DNA from: Medicago truncatula
Lineage: Eukaryota; Streptophyta; Magnoliopsida; Fabales; Fabaceae
Assembly (NCBI RefSeq): GCF_003473485.1
Contig: NC_053048.1
Span: 30,376,755-30,440,754 of the forward strand
Length of the DNA stretch: 64,000 nucleotides
Reading direction: 5' to 3'
The notes below the pieces were generated by a model. It saw nothing but the letters and a program-made list of their open reading frames with translations. It was not told the DNA's origin and did not search any database. Shown in pieces: positions 58,541 to 64,000 of the stretch. Both the position numbers and the translations under genes were made by a program. Position 1 is the stretch's first letter, and each line of letters opens with the position of its first letter.

Positions 58541-60061
58541 AGGATACAAGCTATTTGTTGGTTGAAATTGGCCACTTGTTACAGACTGTTCGTTGGTTGG
58601 AAATGGTTGCCAGGCATAAAGATAAAAGATTGATATGAGTTGTTCGTTTGTTGGAACTAGTTGCTCGAAAGGTAAAAAACATTGGCATAGGCTGTTCGTT
58701 TGTTGGAATCGGTCGCTTGAAACATAAGTTGTTCGTTGGTTGGAACTGGTTACTTAAAATAAAGACACAAGCTGTTCGTTGGTTGGAACTTGGTCGCTTG
58801 AAATGTTTGATTGGTGACATCTCTGGAACAGCTACGTTGGGGATGACGTTTCGGAATTTGGAATTGAAATTGACATTGATTAGTGACATAATTAGCACGG
58901 CTTTACGCCGGGGATGACACTTTTGAATTTGAAATTGAAATTGACATTGATTAGTGACATAACTAGCACGGCTTTTTCGCCGGGGATGACACTTTTGAAT
59001 TTGAAGTTGAAATGGAAGACGCTCATTTGTAGAAACTTGCGGCTTGACACAATGGTAAACTAAGACTGAACCGAAGTGACATGACCGAATCGATTGATGA
59101 GTTTATGTATGAATTGATGTCGTGCGCATGTTGTGTACGCATGAACGCATGATTATCAGTAAATGCATGATTGTTATGAGTTTGTGATTGTATGAGTGCA
59201 TGGAAGCATTGATGTGATGAATGCAAGATGATTTGACTCGAATGAGAAATGACAACGGATATCCAAATTCTTTGAGAAAGGGATCCGACTCTGCTAGGGG
59301 AATATTGTAGTTCTATTGGGGGAAAAAAGTTGTCTACTATCTGTATGGTAGATGTAAGAAGACAAGAGTTGTATTACCTTACTACCCGTATGACAGTTGT
59401 ATGAAGGCAAGATGAAAGAAAACATTGTCCACTATCTGTAAGATAGCCGTATAAAGACAAATAAATGAGATTACCTACCACTCGTAAGACAGTCGTATGA
59501 AGGTAAGACACAGAAGACATTGTCTACTATCCGTAACATAGTCGTATGAAGACAAATGACATAGATTACCTACTACCCGTATGGTAGTCGTATGAAGGTA
59601 AGACGAAACAAGACATTGTCTACTATCCGTAAGATAGTCGTAGGAAGACAAATGACATAGATTACCTACTACTCGTATGGTAGTCGTAAAAAGGTAAGAC
59701 GAAACCAGACGTTGTCTACTATCCGTAAGATAGTCGTACGAAGACAAATGGAAAAAACAAGATAAAAGGGTAACCTCAAGCGGTCCGTTGGTGGACTTTG
59801 ATAGTTTGAAACGAGATAAAAGGGTGAACTTAAGCATCCGCTGGTGGACTTGGTGACTTGTTATAAGGTAAAGAGATAAATGCAAGCTGTTCGTTGGTTG
59901 GGACTTGCCACTTGTCATAAAGTAAAGAGATAAATGCAAGCTGTTCGTTGGTTGGGACTTGCCACTTGAAATAAGGTAAAAGGGAGATGCAAGTTGTCCG
60001 TTGGTTGGGACTTGCCACTTGAAATGTTTGATTGGTGACATCTCTGGAACAGCTACGCTGG
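58541..60061. repeat. tandem-repeat clusters in the Ogre-like 3' non-coding region (unit 2)
   Basis: Same families, unit numbers and order as at 49680-51200. Equal copy numbers in both units argue that the whole 8.86-kb block was duplicated recently. Confidence 0.85.
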
Positions 60062-60946
60062 GGATGACACTTTTGATAAAGAAAGTAAAACAAGACGTTC
60101 ATTTGTTAGAAACTTGCGGGTTCACAAAACGATAAGTTAAGACCGAACTGAAGTGACATGACCAAAACGAAATTCTGGACGATTGATGCAATTATGTGTG
60201 AATTGATGTTGTGCATATGCTATGTACGTATAAACGTATGAATATGTGAGAAGATTGATGAATGCGTGATTGTATGATTGTATGGATGTGTGACTACATG
60301 ACTGTATAGACCGTATATGCCAGATGACTCGATGAACCGAGACAAGACAGGTAAGATGGGAGTCGGACCGACATTGCATTACAAACACTCGGCAACCTTC
60401 CTTGGAGATGATATTATTGTGAGCAAATCGAGCCGTTGATGGTGTAAGAACCTGGCACTAGGTAGCCACCGATGCCTCCTGGGGGGTGAGCCCATTGTCG
60501 ATGAAAGAAGTCTGGAAGAAGTTGCCATTTGTAAACCGGCACAGAGTGTCCTTCCATTGGTATGCTTCAGCAGTCATGCCTTTTGTTTTATTGAAAAATC
60601 CCTAATTTTTGCCTGGACCGCCCTTTCGGGTTTTCAGTCCACCGGGAATATTTTTTTGTTTTGCCCCTAATTTTGCCTGGACCGCCCTTTCGGGTTTTCA
60701 GTCCACCGGGACGCTCTCTGTTGCCTAAGTCGCCTTTTCAGGTTTTCAACTTAGCGAGCTTCTTTGCATTATTTTTTTGTATTTTTTGACTGTGACAGCA
60801 TTTTGTTCAAAGTATAGGATCTCTCCATAGTACTTAGTCATGTTTCTTTTCCGGAGTGTAACCGTTATCGAGGCGGATGCTGATGTATACTTCACCTACT
60901 CACGAGTTCAAAGAGAATGTGTTTGTTGTTCACACTTTTCAAGAGA

Positions 60947-60981
<35 letters not shown>

Positions 60982-62382
60982 TGTATTTTGAAATTTTTTG
61001 CTTTAAGAAGAAATTATGCAAATAGAATAAATGAGAGTTCCAAATAAATGGGCACAGGCTCAAGTTTGATGAATTGAGTGGTGACCTGCCAAGGGCATGG
61101 CTCCACGGATTTTTTTGAAAATTTTGGAAAAATGGTAAATGTAATGGGGAGGGTACATTGAACACAGTAACCATTATTCTCCCTAACAACTTTGAATGCC
61201 CCTGTTCCGAGTCTTTGATCTGCAGATGCTTCGAGTCGGAGGTCTTTTGATAGCTGGATGCCCCAAGTGGATTGTGCTTGACCGGATGTAGTTACTTTGT
61301 CTTTTTGATCCTTAACTTTTGCATAGATCGCCCTTTCGGGTTTTCAATCTATCAGGATAATCGTTTTTGTTCATGTCTCTAAATTTTGCCCGGACCGCCC
61401 TTTTGGGTTTTCAGTCCACCGAGACGCTCATTTTTGCCTAAGCCGTACTTTTTCAGGTTTACGACTTATCGAGCTTTTATGTTTGACAGAGTATTTCTTG
61501 ACTGTACCGGCATTCATAGGAAGTGCAAGTTTGTCACCATCCATAGTTGTAAAAGTCCTTGCACATGAGCCTTCATGGTTAGGCGTCCACTTGCCCCTGG
61601 AGTCTAGTTGGAAATGTAGTACCTTTTCGGGCACAAAGTCTTCTTCTTGAAAGTCACGGGGACAAACCTTATTGTTGGAAGTTTGTTTCAACCTCTTGTG
61701 ATTTTAAGTTCTTTCAAACTTGGATTTCAGCAGAACTCCTATTGTTGGGACTTCGACCTCCGCGAGAAGCACGACCTTCATGTTGTATACTTGAGCGAAG
61801 GAGGGGGGATGCCCCTGTTGAAATGTGTACTGAAGCAGGATATCTGAGCAAAGAAAATGATAGCACCTCGAGCTAATCTTTGTAAGCGATTGCCATCCTC
61901 TGAACTATCTTCATGATTTTTGTAGCTTTGACGGCTTATGATGCCCCAGTATGCGAGAGATCTCATCGGGAGCCTCTTCACTTTCCTCTTCTTCAGCTTC
62001 GGATACAAGGAACTCAAAGTTGGTAGAGAGTACATGGTTATTGTTTTCAACGGGTTTATTAATGCATGATTTGATTATTGATTTTGACAAGTAAGTATAA
62101 GTTATGATTATGCAGATATTTGAGAATGATTAAAGAAAGATTTTTTTGGTTTTTTGTGTTACCATTTTCCAAGAAAAAGCACAAAATAAAAGCAAAGTCG
62201 GGATCAAAACGACCTTTTTTATAAATGATGACAATTCTTAAAGCAAAAAGCCCTACACCAGTTCACTTTCATCTCGGGCGGGACGAAAGGATGTTTTTTT
62301 GAAAAGGTAGTAAAAAAAACAAACATATTACTAGAAACAAATCGAGTAGCAGAAGAAGACATAAACATCAACCCAATTGCAG

Positions 62383-63849
62383 TTACACGCTCGGATTCAA
62401 ATTCTTGAAAGGCAAAACATCATCGTCAATCAGTTTCTGGACTTCAATCTTCAAGGAGAAACAATGCTCAACGTCATGACCTTGTGCCCCTTGATGGAAG
62501 GCACAAAAGAGGTCAGGTCTCCACCTAGCCGGTAATTTCTTAGGTATCGGCGGAGGTGGTCTGGTCTGGACAAGGTTTCTTTCAAGCAATGAAGGAAGCA
62601 GCTCCGCATATTTCATAGGAATCGGATCATACTGCGGTGTTTTCTGAGCCTGATGAGGTGGATTTAATTGCGGATGAGCCTGTCGTCGAGGATGACCTTT
62701 CGCCATATTTACTTCTTGGTCTTTCTTTTTTGAACTGCCTGCGGGGACACTTTCATTGACCAATCGTCCTTCTCGGACCCCTTCTTCCAACTGTACACCC
62801 ATACCAACCATCTCAGCAAAATTCTTGGGCGTACTTCCGACCATCTTCTTGTAGTAGAACTGATTGAGAGTTTTTAAGAAGAGCTTGGTCATCTCTTTCT
62901 CTTCTACACGCGGGATGACTTGGGCAGCGGTATCCCTCCATCGCTGGGCATACTCCTTGAATGTTTCCTTGTCTCCCTGAGTCATTGCCTGAAGATCGCT
63001 TCGGTCTGGAGCCATATCCACATTATAACTGTATTGTTCCACAAAAGCTTCACATAGATCCCGAAAAGTTTGGATTTTTGCTTTGTCTAGATTCGTGTAC
63101 CATTTTGAGGCGGGGCCAGTCAAGCTTTCTTGGAAGTAGAAAATTAGGACCTGATCGTCCCGAGCATATGCATACATCCTTCTTACATACATTTTCAGAT
63201 GTTCCTCAGGGCAGGAGTTCCCTTTATACTTCTCAAAATCTGGAATCTTGAACTTGTGAGGTATCTGGACATTCGGCGCCAAACAGAAATCATAAGCGGT
63301 CTTTCCAAATTTTTCTTTCCCGAGGAGAGCCCTCACTTCTCGATGCATTTCATCATATTTTTCCCGCAAGTCATTCACTCTATCATCGGGCTCCATGTTC
63401 CCTGAATGGAAGATGGGTTCTTCATTTTGTGGGATGGAAGTCATGGCAGCTAGAGGAGCTCTCACAGGAGGCGGAGGAACACAAGCTGTATATTGATGAG
63501 TAGGCATCCGAGTTTCAGAAGCAATAGGCTGGAATACTTCACTGAGACAAATAGGGACACCCCAAGGACGACTTTCTGGCATAGAATTTGGTGGAATACT
63601 GACAGGTATCGCCCATTCAGGGGCAATAGAGACAGTTGCTTCGGCTTGAGTATTGATAGGAGGAGGAGGTGGTGGTTGATAATGTGCAGCCGTCAATGCT
63701 TTCATTAATTCAGTCATTTCATCCATCTTAGTTCGCATGGATGCCACTTCCTCACGGAGCAATTGATTTTCTTGTTCGAGAAACTCCATCTTCTCCTCAT
63801 GATTGTTCGAGTGTTGTAAATGCGAGTGGGTTTCAGACGAGGATGCCAT
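62383..63849 (-). CDS. gag: gag protein of the Ogre-like element (unit 2)
   Basis: 488 codons, open, with the same residues as the unit 1 gag. Coiled coil, polyproline run, gag core and C-terminal zinc-knuckle-like motif are all as there. The reading frame starts 151 bp from the right edge of the window. Confidence 0.9.
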   Translation of the reverse strand: MASSSETHSHLQHSNNHEEKMEFLEQENQLLREEVASMRTKMDEMTELMKALTAAHYQPPPPPPINTQAEATVSIAPEWAIPVSIPPNSMPESRPWGVPICLSEVFQPIASETRMPTHQYTACVPPPPVRAPLAAMTSIPQNEEPIFHSGNMEPDDRVNDLREKYDEMHREVRALLGKEKFGKTAYDFCLAPNVQIPHKFKIPDFEKYKGNSCPEEHLKMYVRRMYAYARDDQVLIFYFQESLTGPASKWYTNLDKAKIQTFRDLCEAFVEQYSYNVDMAPDRSDLQAMTQGDKETFKEYAQRWRDTAAQVIPRVEEKEMTKLFLKTLNQFYYKKMVGSTPKNFAEMVGMGVQLEEGVREGRLVNESVPAGSSKKKDQEVNMAKGHPRRQAHPQLNPPHQAQKTPQYDPIPMKYAELLPSLLERNLVQTRPPPPIPKKLPARWRPDLFCAFHQGAQGHDVEHCFSLKIEVQKLIDDDVLPFKNLNPSV

Positions 63850-64000
63850 GACTCTTTTGAGATGGATTGACCTTTAGCAGAAAAGACACAGTGTAAGACT
63901 TAGACTTGAAATTATGAATGCAAAATGATGTATGATATGCTTAGACACGTTTTTTGAAGGACTTGTCAAAGTAATTGTAGACTTGATAAAGAACATTGTT

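Larger units (their letters stand above)
58215..64000 (-). mobile_element. second internal region of the Ogre-like array (cut by the window edge)
   Basis: Repeats 49354-55139 with an offset of 8861 bp and near identity: purine tract at 58227-58215, the same tandem-repeat clusters at 58.54-60.06 kb, the CGCCCTTTCGGG repeats at 60.6-61.5 kb, an A28 run at 60950-60977, gag at 62383-63849 and part of the leader. A third LTR should lie to the right of the window. Confidence 0.9.

Overview
The window is plant nuclear DNA, almost certainly from a legume of the inverted-repeat-lacking clade (Medicago, Trifolium, Pisum, Vicia and relatives). Three things point there: a nodule-specific cysteine-rich (NCR-type) peptide gene, tau-class glutathione transferases of the legume GH2/4 - HSP26-A kind, and Ogre/Tat-type Ty3-gypsy elements with a tRNA-Arg-type primer site. 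The sequence is AT-rich, genes carry GT-AG introns, and insertions of many transposon classes lie between them. The species cannot be fixed from sequence alone.

Layout. 1-5.6 kb: AT-rich flank, a 3.5-kb Ogre-type solo LTR with a 5-bp target duplication, and a LINE 3' remnant. 7.05-7.24 kb: NCR-type gene. 8.4-35.8 kb: array of nine intact tau GST genes plus one GST pseudogene. 38.2-38.9 kb: a small membrane-protein gene, possibly broken. 41.05-43.26 kb: a four-exon universal stress protein (USP) gene on the minus strand. 45.9-46.8 kb: another LINE remnant and a Stowaway-like MITE. 47.2-64.0 kb: a gag-bearing, apparently pol-less Ogre-like element in a tandem LTR-internal-LTR-internal arrangement with a period of about 8.86 kb, running off the right edge.

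The GST genes fall into two sequence types that follow the strand. Plus-strand genes (A, pseudogene, D, E, F) start MA(A/T)... with SPFVIRV. Minus-strand genes (B, C, G, H, I) start M(A/S)TNQE... with SPF(V/F/A)CRV. All have one phase-0 intron at the same place, after the ...FIDDK/DEK motif. Seven of the nine have a 20-bp ocs/as-1-like palindrome upstream, the class of element known to give auxin, salicylate and xenobiotic induction to plant GST genes. The ocs region of plus-type gene F matches that of minus-type genes H and I in the same genomic orientation, and H and I still carry, beyond their own promoters, sequence that is the proximal promoter of E and F. I infer that the array grew from a divergent gene pair sharing one two-way promoter, after which copies lost one partner.

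Insertions can be ordered by empty-site comparison: a MULE derivative in the pseudogene flank, a SINE in the F promoter, and another SINE in a rearranged copy of USP intron and flank sequence. All exon boundaries and families here were read by eye; no alignment or database search was run.
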